Source: Spirosoma pollinicola
GTDB taxonomy: Bacteria > Bacteroidota > Bacteroidia > Cytophagales > Spirosomataceae
Direction: 5' to 3'
DNA: 64,000 nucleotides
NCBI RefSeq assembly: GCF_002831565.1
Contig: NZ_CP025096.1
Coordinates: forward strand, 7,493,014 to 7,557,013
The notes beneath the pieces are model-generated. The model did no database searches, was not told the DNA's origin, and saw only the letters and a list, made by a program, of their open reading frames with translations. A program made the position numbers and the translations under genes. Shown here piece after piece: positions 8,527 to 17,948 of this stretch; position 1 is the stretch's first letter, and every line of letters begins with the position of its first letter.

Positions 8527-11181
8527 ATGGCAAAATCTCCCCCTACCCCGTTGCCGCCAGCCTGGGCCGATCAGTTATTAGGGGTCTTCTGTCCATCTGA
8601 GCTACAAGAAGAACTACTTGGAGACCTATATGAACAATTTGAGCAGCAAGTGACCCAGCTAGGCGAATCGACGGCTCGGCGGTTATACGTCTGGGAAGTC
8701 ATTCGATTTTGTCGGCCTTACCTGATTAGCCGCCAACTCCGAGCACTGACGGCGAACTTAACCTTCAATTCATCTATATCTTTTCTACCTGCTAACATGT
8801 TACGGAACTATCTGAAAATCGCCTTGAGAAGCCTGGCTAAAAACCAGGTGTACTCGTTTATCAATATTTCGGGACTTGCTGTTGGCATGGCTATAGCGAT
8901 GTTGATTGGTCTTTGGGTGTGGGACGAACTCTCATTTGACCGCTATTACCAGAACTACGACCGCATTGTACAGGTGGCGCAACATGGAACCGTTAATGGA
9001 GAAACCTGGACGGAAACCAATTTGCCTTATCCACTGGCTACCGAGTTAAAAACTAATTATCCTACTGATTTCAAACGGGTGCTGAAAGCATGGCAAATTC
9101 AGGATCATATTGTAGCCGTGGGCAATGATAAGCTTTCGTTAACCGGCGAGTTCATCGAATCCGAAGCGCCCGAGATGCTTACCCTGCACATGCTCAAAGG
9201 AACACGGGCGGGCCTGCGGGAACCCGGTTCGGTGTTGCTTTCTGCTTCCGCAGCAAAAGCACTCTTTGGTGACACCGATCCAATGAACAAAGTGGTGAAG
9301 ATTAACAACGCTATGGACACTAGGGTCACCGGCGTTTACCAGGATCTACCCCATAACACAGCGTTCCACGAGGTGAAATTCTTTGCCCCCTGGGACTTAT
9401 ATGTGTCAGCAAATCCCTATATCAAAGAGCAGGGCTGGGTAAACAATTTCATGCACGTGTACGCTGAGCTTCAGCCCAATGTAGATGTTGATAACGTATC
9501 GACCAAGATTAAAGACATCCACCTTAAAAACCTGGTTGGCAATACGGGGCAGTTAGCCTTCAACTTTCAGATCTTTCTGCATCCCATGAGTAAGTGGCAT
9601 CTGCACTCGGGGTTTGATAAACAAGGCAACAACACGGGCGGTCTGATTCAATATGTCTGGTTGTTTAGCCTCATCGGGGTGTTTGTGCTGCTCTTGGCGT
9701 GCATTAATTTCATGAATCTAAGCACGGCCCGCTCCGAAAAACGCGCTAAAGAAGTGGGTATTCGCAAAGCTGTCGGGTCTATGCGTGGTCAGTTGATTAG
9801 TCAATTCTTCAGTGAGTCGTTCCTGGTTGTTGGGCTGGCTTTCGTACTAACCATTGGGTTGGTTGCGGTTTCCATCAACTGGTTTAATGAGGTAGCCGAC
9901 AAGGAAATGGCTATCCTGTGGACCAATCCTTACTTTTGGCTATTTAGTTTAGGCTTCATTCTACTTACAGGTTTACTGGCGGGTAGTTATCCAGCTCTGT
10001 ACTTGTCGAGGTTCCAGCCCATCAAAGTGTTGAAAGGCACATTTCAGGTGGGCCGTTTCGCGAGCATTCCCCGTAAAGTCCTAGTGGTTGTTCAGTTTAC
10101 TGTATCCATAACGCTCATCATCGGCACCATCCTTGTTTATCGCCAGATTCAATACGCTAAAAACCGCCCCGTCGGCTATACCCGTGAAGGCTTGATCGAT
10201 GTGCGCATGAGCGCGGATGATTTTTATACCAAGTTTGATGTACTTAGGCAGGAGTTGATGAATACGGGAGTCGTCTACGAAACAGCCCAGTCGGCCAGCC
10301 GAGCGACGGAGCTGTGGTCGAATAATATTGGTTTTGATTGGAAAGGTAAGGACCCGTCTGTGCAAGCTGACTTTGGCACTTTAACCGTTTCGCCCGAATA
10401 CGGCAAAACGGTCGGCTGGCAGTTTATGGCAGGCCGAGATTTCTCGCGTGATTTTTCCTCAGATTCATCCGCCTACGTCGTTAACGAAGCGACTGTTCGG
10501 TTTATGGGTCTAAAAAATCCAGTGGGTCAAACCATCCGGCGTGATGGGAAGCCATTCCAGATCATCGGTGTGATTAAAGACATGGTGATGGGCTCACCCT
10601 TTGAACCGGCCTATCCAACCATCTTTTTCCTTCGAGGACCACTTAATTGGATTAACATCAAGATTAAACCGGATGTATCAGCTGCCGACGCTTTGCCTAA
10701 AATTGAAGCGGTATTTAAGAAGGTGGTACCTTCAGCTGGCTTCGACTACGATTTTGTTGATCAAGAGTATGGGGCCAAGTTTGCAGATGAAGACCGTATT
10801 AGTTCACTCGCCAGTTTCTTTGCGATTCTCGCCATTTTCATCAGCTGCCTGGGCTTGTTTGGGCTGGCTTCCTACGTAGCTGAGCAACGGACCAAGGAAA
10901 TTGGGATTCGCAAAGTGCTGGGTGCCTCCGTAACTAACTTATGGGCCATGCTCTCCAAAGACTTTGTGGCACTGGTCCTTATTGCTTTCGGTATCGCTAC
11001 GCCCGTTTCGTATTATTTTCTGAGTAACTGGCTGGCTGCCTATACCTATCGAACCGATTTATCATGGTGGATTTTTGCGGCTTCGGGAGCGGGTGCGCTG
11101 GTGGTAACCCTCCTAACGGTAAGTTTTCAAAGTATCAAAGCCGCTTTACTAAATCCAGTGAAAAGTTTGCGAAGCGAGTAA
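8527..11181 (+). CDS. FtsX-type ABC permease with N-terminal permease prefix domain
   Basis: 884 aa. Residues 1-80 form a soluble prefix (PPAWADQLLGVFCPSELQEE, then LLGDLYEQFE) of the kind called permease prefix domain 2 in PadR-linked transporters. The permease proper starts at MLRNYLKIALRSL, with two MacB-type periplasmic domains and two FtsX cores. Each core shows K-E-[VI]-G-I-R-K-[AV]-[VL]-G. It is translationally close to the PadR gene (3 bp gap). No ATPase lies nearby. It is a paralogue of the permease at 5250-7640, which faces the other way and lacks the prefix. Substrate unknown. Confidence 0.9.
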   Translation: MAKSPPTPLPPAWADQLLGVFCPSELQEELLGDLYEQFEQQVTQLGESTARRLYVWEVIRFCRPYLISRQLRALTANLTFNSSISFLPANMLRNYLKIALRSLAKNQVYSFINISGLAVGMAIAMLIGLWVWDELSFDRYYQNYDRIVQVAQHGTVNGETWTETNLPYPLATELKTNYPTDFKRVLKAWQIQDHIVAVGNDKLSLTGEFIESEAPEMLTLHMLKGTRAGLREPGSVLLSASAAKALFGDTDPMNKVVKINNAMDTRVTGVYQDLPHNTAFHEVKFFAPWDLYVSANPYIKEQGWVNNFMHVYAELQPNVDVDNVSTKIKDIHLKNLVGNTGQLAFNFQIFLHPMSKWHLHSGFDKQGNNTGGLIQYVWLFSLIGVFVLLLACINFMNLSTARSEKRAKEVGIRKAVGSMRGQLISQFFSESFLVVGLAFVLTIGLVAVSINWFNEVADKEMAILWTNPYFWLFSLGFILLTGLLAGSYPALYLSRFQPIKVLKGTFQVGRFASIPRKVLVVVQFTVSITLIIGTILVYRQIQYAKNRPVGYTREGLIDVRMSADDFYTKFDVLRQELMNTGVVYETAQSASRATELWSNNIGFDWKGKDPSVQADFGTLTVSPEYGKTVGWQFMAGRDFSRDFSSDSSAYVVNEATVRFMGLKNPVGQTIRRDGKPFQIIGVIKDMVMGSPFEPAYPTIFFLRGPLNWINIKIKPDVSAADALPKIEAVFKKVVPSAGFDYDFVDQEYGAKFADEDRISSLASFFAILAIFISCLGLFGLASYVAEQRTKEIGIRKVLGASVTNLWAMLSKDFVALVLIAFGIATPVSYYFLSNWLAAYTYRTDLSWWIFAASGAGALVVTLLTVSFQSIKAALLNPVKSLRSE

Positions 11182-11250
11182 GGGGGAAGCCTTTCCATTT
11201 TTAACAGCATTGATTGATGCTCGATGCTGTTTCTTTTCCACCTCGCAAAT

Positions 11251-11353
11251 CGCCCCATTTTTGGAACATATAAATGAAAGCCATTTCGTCTCAGGCGGGA
11301 GCAGGTATATGAACGTTTAATTGTCTCATTTGGGAGCGTTTTAATAAGACGCC
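11251..11353. repeat. Dispersed intergenic repeat, copy R4 (partly duplicated)
   Basis: Two adjoining core units: TCGTCTCAGGCGGGAGC near 11286 and TTGTCTCATTTGGGAGCGTT near 11321, followed by TTAATAAGACG. The left arm CGCCCCATTT is present once. The rest of the 11182-11537 gap shows no gene. A short hairpin around CATTGATTGATGCTCGATGC follows the permease stop. Confidence 0.65.
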
Positions 11354-11537
11354 TTAAGAATCAAAAAAAGCAGATCGTGGAAGGCCGCTTAATCATGTGC
11401 TAGCGTACTTGTTAGCTACATGAACTGAAATTGGCCTTGAAGCCTAATCCTCATCATTCGCTTCACTTATAAACACCTCCTGTTAGCCATCCGTTTGCTC
11501 AACGGCCTATGAGCCCATCACTCAACGGATAGAACGA

Positions 11538-12836
11538 ATGAAGTACCTATACGCGCTGCTCATAACCCTAGTAGCGCTAAGTGCCTGGGCCCAGAAAACC
11601 CCCACCAAAACTGACGCTAAAATTAAGGTAACCGAAATCCTGAAGGACCCCGAAGCCGCCCCGCCCAAGCTCTTTCTGAACTGTCAGAACGTAAACTGTT
11701 TTGAGGACTACGTGCGCACCCAGCTTTCGTTTTTTGACTTCGTCCGCGATCGCCAACTCTGCGACATTGAAATCCTAACCACCCAGCAAACCACCGGGGC
11801 CAGCGGCTCGGAGTACACCCTGACGCTGCTGGGCCAAAATCGTCACCAGGGTCTACTCGATACGCTCCGCTTCACCACCCGGCAGACCGACACTGACGCT
11901 ATGACCCGCCAACGCTTTGTGCAAGCACTTCGACTAGGCCTAGTGCGGTTCATGACTCGAACCAGCTTTATGCAACAGGTCCTGGTCACCTTTCCCAAAC
12001 GGAAAGCCCAACCGGATGACAAACCCCTAAAAGACCCCTGGCACTTCTGGGTCTTTATCGTGAGCGCCAATGTATCAGCCAACGGCGAAAGCAACCATAA
12101 GTACCTGGCCCTGAATGAAGATGTAAAGGTCAACCGCGTCACGCTGGCCTCGAAGTTCAACCTCGATACCTATTACAACACCACCCGCAATCGCTACAAT
12201 GTCAATGGACAAACCATTGATGTTAAAAACATTGAGTTTGGGCTCTCGGCGCTGTATGTGCGTAGTCTGTCAGAGCACTGGTCGGTGGGTGGTTTCTACA
12301 AAGGCTACCACTCCATTTACCAGAATATGGCCTTCTCCCAGAGTGTATCGCCCGCCCTGGAGTATAATCTCTTTCCCAACTCGGAAGTGACCCGGCGGCA
12401 GTTCCGCTGGATCTACCAGCTTGGGGTTCGCTCCCTGAGCTACCTTGACTCGACGGTCTACAACAAGACGGCGGAGACATTACCGTTTCAACAGCTGACG
12501 GGCGTCTTTGCGTTGACCGAGCCATGGGGTTCGGTCAACGCCAGCATCGCGGGTTATCAGTTTCTGCACGATCTGAGTAAGAACCAGCTGACGTTTCAAA
12601 CGACCGTGTCGTGGCGCCTCCTGGAAGGGCTCATGTTGCAGCTTACGGGGGCGGTTAGTTTAATCAACAATCAGCTATCGCTGGCAAAAGAGGTAGGAGA
12701 TCCCAACCAGTTTTTGCTGGGCGGGCGGCAGTTGCCCACCCGGTTTACCTATTCGTCGTCGGTAGGGCTGAGCTATACGTTTGGTTCAATCAACAACGCG
12801 GCCGTCAATCCGCGTTTTACGAACGTGGATTTTTGA
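11538..12836 (+). CDS. Predicted outer-membrane beta-barrel protein
   Basis: 432 aa with a clear signal peptide (MKYLYALLITLVALSAWAQ). Residues 20-150 are a soluble N-terminal part with a short Cys pair (LNCQNVNC). From about residue 165 the chain alternates aromatic and polar residues in strand-like segments, and it ends in a terminal Phe (NVDF), as expected for a barrel. No TonB box or plug was seen. Specific family not recognised, so this could be a DUF-type barrel of unknown cargo. Monocistronic. Confidence 0.65.
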   Translation: MKYLYALLITLVALSAWAQKTPTKTDAKIKVTEILKDPEAAPPKLFLNCQNVNCFEDYVRTQLSFFDFVRDRQLCDIEILTTQQTTGASGSEYTLTLLGQNRHQGLLDTLRFTTRQTDTDAMTRQRFVQALRLGLVRFMTRTSFMQQVLVTFPKRKAQPDDKPLKDPWHFWVFIVSANVSANGESNHKYLALNEDVKVNRVTLASKFNLDTYYNTTRNRYNVNGQTIDVKNIEFGLSALYVRSLSEHWSVGGFYKGYHSIYQNMAFSQSVSPALEYNLFPNSEVTRRQFRWIYQLGVRSLSYLDSTVYNKTAETLPFQQLTGVFALTEPWGSVNASIAGYQFLHDLSKNQLTFQTTVSWRLLEGLMLQLTGAVSLINNQLSLAKEVGDPNQFLLGGRQLPTRFTYSSSVGLSYTFGSINNAAVNPRFTNVDF

Positions 12837-13046
12837 GCATAAGCCTTAGGATAAGGGTTGACAGTTATTGAAACTAGTGCTCAATTAAAGAAGCGTTTGA
12901 AGAGACCGGGAAGTTAAAGTAGATCTACTGAAGCTCAGATTCCGACTGCCTCGTGGGAACCACAGCTAAGCTTTATACTGCGGTCCAATTCGTAGTCCAT
13001 AGATGTCATCCGAAGAAGGGGTTGGTGAGTCACAGACGGGACCCAA

Positions 13047-13757
13047 TTAGGGTAAAAACGTATCGACTAGCGTATCGGTCAGTTGATGGCTTGTCCAACC
13101 GGCCCACAAACTTTTTGCCTTTAAGACGGCCCAAGCCATCAAGCCAGCTCCCAAAGCAATACCTATACTCTTTTCCGTTACTCCATGAGCCAAGCCGAAC
13201 ACCATCGACGTCCACACAACGGCCCACAGTTTAGTCCAATACTTAACACAACAAGCCAGCAGCAAACCCCGACAAATGAGTTCTTCATATAGGTTCGTGA
13301 CACCATTTACGCTGTATCGATAGACGTCTATTTTATAGGAGAATTTGTGGCCACTCGTTGCCATAAGTAGTAAGGGGACAGCGGCCAGTAGTAGGCCACT
13401 AATGAGTCCATATTTTAACGAAACCAACTTGAATGTAGTTGTCCCACTCCACTGCTCCTGGTAGTCTAAGTTTAGTAGATACTTGCCAATCAACCCCATA
13501 GCAAGCGATAAGGGGAGTAGCCCCAAAAGCCCATTGCCATAATCATAAAAGAGTAAATCATTTATTTTATCCGGAAAGCCCAAGAACTGGATCACAACTG
13601 GTCGACTAACTTGAAGTCCATAAAATCCACCGAAAATGAAACTGCTTAAACAAACTGGAATGTAAAATTTGTCATTCAGTAATCGTATCCTACCTAATAC
13701 AAAAAGGAGCATACTTACCAATAAGAGGCAACTAGACACGACTAAATAGTCATTCAT
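13047..13757 (-). CDS. CPBP family intramembrane metalloprotease (second copy)
   Basis: 236 aa, about seven to eight hydrophobic spans. Motif 1 is YEELICRG (EE-x3-R), motif 2 is MVFGLAHG, and motif 3 is HQLTD, where Asp replaces the Asn found in the protease at 1888. The Asp form occurs in some CPBP proteins. Sequence similarity to the first protease outside the motifs is low, so this is not a recent duplicate. Substrate unknown. It stands alone, pointing away from the kinase gene. Confidence 0.8.
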   Translation of the reverse strand: MNDYLVVSSCLLLVSMLLFVLGRIRLLNDKFYIPVCLSSFIFGGFYGLQVSRPVVIQFLGFPDKINDLLFYDYGNGLLGLLPLSLAMGLIGKYLLNLDYQEQWSGTTTFKLVSLKYGLISGLLLAAVPLLLMATSGHKFSYKIDVYRYSVNGVTNLYEELICRGLLLACCVKYWTKLWAVVWTSMVFGLAHGVTEKSIGIALGAGLMAWAVLKAKSLWAGWTSHQLTDTLVDTFLP

Positions 13758-14219
13758 GGGTTTAAGTTATTGAATAATTTGGTCAGTTTGCACTCACTGA
13801 GTTTGAGTAAGCAAGGAAATTTGAGGGTAAGATATACCCATCAAGGGGTGTGGGAAAGGGTGGTGGTTCGGTTGAGACCACATGGCATAGCTTGCTCACA
13901 AGCAGGCAGGATTGGGGAATTACTCAGTTTCATAAAAATGCTCCATCTTCAACGAACATACATGAATGACCCTTCGTATCAGGAAGGAGCGTTCAAAGAG
14001 ATAGCTGACCGCTGGCCAAAAACTAGCTCTTACGTACGTTGTCGTAGTAAAAGTAAGTAGGGCTAACCAGTTACCAAAACAAGATTTTCGAAGGCAAGCC
14101 ACACAAAACGCGTAAGAGCCCGCAAGTGAGAGGACCTCCGGCACTACCTGGTTAAACAGTACGTCAGGGTAAAACGTATCAGCTGGCTGATCGATAGCCC
14201 ATCGTTTCCAGCCTGTTGA
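13758..14219. other. Intergenic stretch without a supported gene
   Basis: An open frame of 96 codons at 13770-14060 (+) has no recognisable domain and a Ser/Arg/Lys-rich tail, and was not accepted. No repeat copy or terminator-like hairpin was identified. Confidence 0.35.
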
Positions 14220-15365
14220 TTACCTAACGGCGTCAAACGGGAGAGCCAGATCGACTTGGTAGCAGTCCGGCTCGTTCACTACCTGAAGAACATGACCCGG
14301 GTACAACAAAGCCAACCGCTTCCGGACGTTAACCAGCCCTAACCCGCCGATGCCGGCTTCTGGCGTAACGGGTTTGCTGTTACTGATGGTTAACTGTAGA
14401 CCCGCTTTATCGACCACGACCGCTAGCTTGATCCAGGATTTACGCGCACTCCGTTGAACCCCGTGCTTGAAGGCGTTCTCCACAAAAGGAATCAGCAGAA
14501 AAGGAACAATGTGAACGCTGTCGTTGACGGTTTCGGGAAGGCATACCTGAAGATCAACGCGTTTGCCCGTCCGGGTCTTTTCCAGGGCGATATAATCCCG
14601 GATAAACTGAAGTTCCTTTTGCAGCGGGACGGTAGGCTCGGCGGTTTCGTACAGGGTATACTGCATCAGGCCGGACAACTGATGGACGAGTTGGGCCGCT
14701 GGTGGGCAATCCTCTTCCGTCAGGGCGTACACGCTGTTCAGCACGTTAAACAAAAAATGCGGGTTAATCTGGCTTTTCAGATAGCCCAGTTCTAGCTGCA
14801 TATTTTGCTGTTTAAGCTGAGCGTTGCTGATCTGGGAGGCCATGTTGTCGTATAGCGCTTTAAAGGCCAGGAGCAGCGCTGGATAGGTGAACGACAGCAG
14901 AAAATTCCAGCCGAATAAGGAAACGTTGGTAAAAAGGCCCAGCGGTCCATGCTGCTCCATGCGGTGCCACATAAGCGAAAGATTCGACCAGGATTTGGCG
15001 CGGGGTACCGACAACAGGCCATGATCGGGAAAGCCGACGGTCTGATGAAGCCAGCTGAAGCCCGCGTAGTTGGCCAGATAAACGCCCGTGTACGTCAGGA
15101 GAATAAGAGCCAGCAGGGGAAGCGGCCTGAATCGATACAAAAAACGGGGAAAAAGCCAGTAGCCCCAGCCATAGTATATCCCCAGTTGCAACAGAAACTG
15201 CCCGTTCATGAACCACTGCCCGGTATCACCGTAGCGGTAAATCAAACTGGCCGTTAGTCCATCAGCGCTCACCAATATATATAAGGCAAGAATAACAATG
15301 GCATGCGCCAGTAGCCGACGGGCTGCGCCGGTGAGAAAGGGTAATTGAACCAGGGGCAACTTCAT
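14220..15365 (-). CDS. LytS/YehU-type sensor histidine kinase
   Basis: 381 aa. About four to five membrane spans (residues 15-180) form the sensor, followed by a short coiled linker and a His_kinase domain. The phospho-acceptor motif is QINPHFLFN (H203), then QYTLYE, LEKTR and the ATP-binding N-box ENAFKHGV, with a late GLGLVNVRKRL G-box. It should phosphorylate the LytTR regulator at 17949-18737, which is also on the minus strand but separated from it by an oppositely oriented receptor gene. Signal unknown. It is related to the kinase at 57567. Confidence 0.92.
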   Translation of the reverse strand: MKLPLVQLPFLTGAARRLLAHAIVILALYILVSADGLTASLIYRYGDTGQWFMNGQFLLQLGIYYGWGYWLFPRFLYRFRPLPLLALILLTYTGVYLANYAGFSWLHQTVGFPDHGLLSVPRAKSWSNLSLMWHRMEQHGPLGLFTNVSLFGWNFLLSFTYPALLLAFKALYDNMASQISNAQLKQQNMQLELGYLKSQINPHFLFNVLNSVYALTEEDCPPAAQLVHQLSGLMQYTLYETAEPTVPLQKELQFIRDYIALEKTRTGKRVDLQVCLPETVNDSVHIVPFLLIPFVENAFKHGVQRSARKSWIKLAVVVDKAGLQLTISNSKPVTPEAGIGGLGLVNVRKRLALLYPGHVLQVVNEPDCYQVDLALPFDAVR

Positions 15366-15401
15366 TGGTCAAACTTCGCGTGTTTCCCTGATTTATGACC
15401 T

Positions 15402-15462
15402 ATTTTTCGACCAAAGTGCCCATTTTTTCGATGAATATGAGCGGAAGGACTTGGTCGAAAAG
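15402..15462. promoter_or_regulatory. Putative operator: inverted and direct repeats in the kinase/receptor divergent promoter
   Basis: TTTTCGACCAA (15404-15414) is a perfect inverted repeat of TTGGTCGAAAA (15451-15461). ATTTTTCGA at 15402 recurs as ATTTTTTCGA at 15422, about two helical turns later, which is the spacing expected for LytTR dimers on direct repeats. The site lies between divergent genes that belong to one signalling module, so binding by the regulator at 17949 is a reasonable inference. Confidence 0.5.
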
Positions 15463-15546
15463 AACGGTGGGTTCACCGAATTAACTGGGGCTACCGACGG
15501 GCCTGGGCTAGGTTTGCCTCATCAATCACATAACGCAAATCACCCC

Positions 15547-17934
15547 ATGAACGCCCGTCTTGCCTTCTTTTTTCTCCTCTTCTCACTACCCGCGTTAGCC
15601 CAGCACCAGCTAACCGGCCGAGTTACCGATACCACCAATCAACCCATGCTGTACGCCAGCGTAGCCTTGCTGCGATCGGCTGACTCGTCAATCGTTAAAG
15701 GAGCAATCACCGGCGAGGACGGGCGTTTTGTGATGGACAAACTCGCGTCGGGGACCTACCGCACCCGGATCAGCGCGGTTGGCTACAGTGACCGCTACTC
15801 GTCCGTGATCACCTTAACAGCCGAGACGCCAACCGTTGATCTGGGTGTGTTGACCGTAGACGCCAGTACCAAAAACTTAACCGAAGTCACCGTAAAAGCG
15901 CAGCCATCACTGGTTAGCCAGCAGGCCGACCGGCTTGTCCTCAACGTAGAAGGCAGCGTTATTACGCGGGGCAATAAGGCGGAAGATCTGCTCCGCTACA
16001 TCCCCCGCGTTCGCTACGACGGCGGAACAATCAGCGTGGGCAACAAATCCAACGTCCTTTTGCTGGTCGATGGGCGGCAGATGGGGCAGGGCAGTCTGGC
16101 CAGCTTTCTACAATCGTTCTCGGCGGAAGATATCCTCCGGATCGAAGTCATCACCAATCCATCAGCCCGCTACGACGCCACCGTGGACGGGGTGATCAAT
16201 ATCATCACCAAAAAGAGCCGGGAGCAGGGCATCAATGGCCGCTCGACGCTAACGTACTCGCAGGGCCAATATAGCCGTTCGTCGGCCAACGGATCGCTGA
16301 CGTATCGGCAGGGTAAATGGACCATGTTCGGTAGCTTGAATGCCACCCTTCCTTCCACGTCATATTCGACACAGGATCTGAACCGGACCTTTCCCGGTGC
16401 TACGCAGCAAAACCGGTTGCTTACCCTGAATACGTACCGATCACTGGCGACCAACCTGAGTCTGGATTACACCTTCGATCCCCAGCACGTACTGAGCCTG
16501 CGCCTGAACGGCAACTGGCGCCGGGATAACAAAAATACGGACACCCGGACCCGATCGATGGTTGCACCATTGGCTGACTCGACCATCCGCACCGAGAACC
16601 GGGGGCTGGAACAGGCTGGCGTGTACGACATGAACCTAAGCTACAAAGCGACGTTCGGCCCGAATAAGAACAAAGAACTGACCGTTTTCGTAACCGAGTC
16701 GATGGTCGATAAAGACGCGTCTCAATTTATTGCCTATCAGCGAATTGGAGCGGATGAGGTAGCGAACGGCCCGGTGACAAGGCTCCGTATTCTGAACCCG
16801 AATCAGCAGCGAAACCTGATTGGTCAGCTGGATTATGGTACTCCCGTACTGGGCAGCAAGTGGCGATTAAACGTGGGCACGAAATATGTGTTCATCCGTA
16901 ATAATAACACGCTTCAGCAGGACAATTTTGTAAACGGTCAGTACCAGTTCGATCCGACGTTTAGCCAGTCGGGGCTCTACCAGGAGCATATCTATGCCGC
17001 TTACTCGAATCTGAGCCACTCGTTTGGTAAAGGCTGGTCGTGGCAGGGTGGCCTACGCGTGGAGCGTACCGAGCAGCACCTGACTCAATCGGCGCTAGCC
17101 CGTAGTTACGCCGGACTCTTCCCGAGTATGGGGCTGAACCGGAACCTGCCGAACGGACGCTCGTGTGGTGTTACATTCAGCCGGAAAGTAAGCCGTCCCA
17201 GCCTGGGCAGCCTGGTTCCCTACCGCAACCTGATCGACCCCTACACGATCATCGAAGGAAACCCGTTGATTCGCCCGTCTTTTGCCCACACGTTTGATGC
17301 GTTTTACTCACTGGGCAGCCTGAATCTGTTCGCCAACTATTCCTACATCCGCGATCAGATGACCACCGTGTTACGGGCTGATCCGGCTACGTTAGTGTAC
17401 ACCCAGGTGATGGACAACCTGCGAAACGGCAACGATTTCTATGTGGGAGCAACCTACGCTAAGAACGTAACGAAAAGCTGGCAGACGAATACCACGCTGA
17501 TGGGCATGGGCAATTACACCAGTAGCCCCGTTAACGAACTGAACCGCTACCAATCAACCGGCCTGTGGGTGATGGCTACGTCCTCGAACATTATCTCCCT
17601 GCCCCGCGACTGGAAATACGAACTAACGGCACACTACATGTCGCCCGCCCGGTCGGGACTGTTCACCCAGAAAGGATTTGGGGGCGTATCGATGAGCGTA
17701 ACGAAATCCCTGCTGGCTAAACAGGCGAACCTGCGGATCGACGTAAGCGATGTGTTCCGGACCATGACTAGCCGACTGGAGTCTGCCTACGGGCAGGTGA
17801 ACTTCACCATGCGGAGTTACAATGACAGCCAACGCGTTAAAGTATCGTTCAGCTATAACTTTGGTAAGAAGACCGTCAAAGCGGCCCGGCAAGGGACGTT
17901 AGGCAACGACGATGAGAAGAGCCGGATGCGTTAG
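15547..17934 (+). CDS. TonB-receptor-like outer-membrane beta-barrel protein
   Basis: The ATG at 15547 starts a signal peptide (MNARLAFFFLLFSLPALAQ), and upstream in-frame codons were ignored. About 795 aa. Residues 22-105 are a CarboxypepD_reg-like domain (LTGRVTDTTNQPMLYASV), followed by a plug-like segment (LLLVDGRQM, then ILRIEVITNPSARYDA) and a long C-terminal barrel of the OMP_b-brl_3 type. Lack of a clear TonB box makes true active transport uncertain. It is enclosed by its presumed kinase (divergent) and response regulator (convergent, 14 bp away), so expression control by that pair is likely. Confidence 0.88.
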   Translation: MNARLAFFFLLFSLPALAQHQLTGRVTDTTNQPMLYASVALLRSADSSIVKGAITGEDGRFVMDKLASGTYRTRISAVGYSDRYSSVITLTAETPTVDLGVLTVDASTKNLTEVTVKAQPSLVSQQADRLVLNVEGSVITRGNKAEDLLRYIPRVRYDGGTISVGNKSNVLLLVDGRQMGQGSLASFLQSFSAEDILRIEVITNPSARYDATVDGVINIITKKSREQGINGRSTLTYSQGQYSRSSANGSLTYRQGKWTMFGSLNATLPSTSYSTQDLNRTFPGATQQNRLLTLNTYRSLATNLSLDYTFDPQHVLSLRLNGNWRRDNKNTDTRTRSMVAPLADSTIRTENRGLEQAGVYDMNLSYKATFGPNKNKELTVFVTESMVDKDASQFIAYQRIGADEVANGPVTRLRILNPNQQRNLIGQLDYGTPVLGSKWRLNVGTKYVFIRNNNTLQQDNFVNGQYQFDPTFSQSGLYQEHIYAAYSNLSHSFGKGWSWQGGLRVERTEQHLTQSALARSYAGLFPSMGLNRNLPNGRSCGVTFSRKVSRPSLGSLVPYRNLIDPYTIIEGNPLIRPSFAHTFDAFYSLGSLNLFANYSYIRDQMTTVLRADPATLVYTQVMDNLRNGNDFYVGATYAKNVTKSWQTNTTLMGMGNYTSSPVNELNRYQSTGLWVMATSSNIISLPRDWKYELTAHYMSPARSGLFTQKGFGGVSMSVTKSLLAKQANLRIDVSDVFRTMTSRLESAYGQVNFTMRSYNDSQRVKVSFSYNFGKKTVKAARQGTLGNDDEKSRMR

Positions 17935-17948
17935 TAGCCCGCTGGTTG

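Noticed and set aside
13770..14060. 96-codon frame divergent from the second CPBP gene
   Set aside because: No domain and an unusual Ser/Lys tail. It could be real, but nothing supports it.
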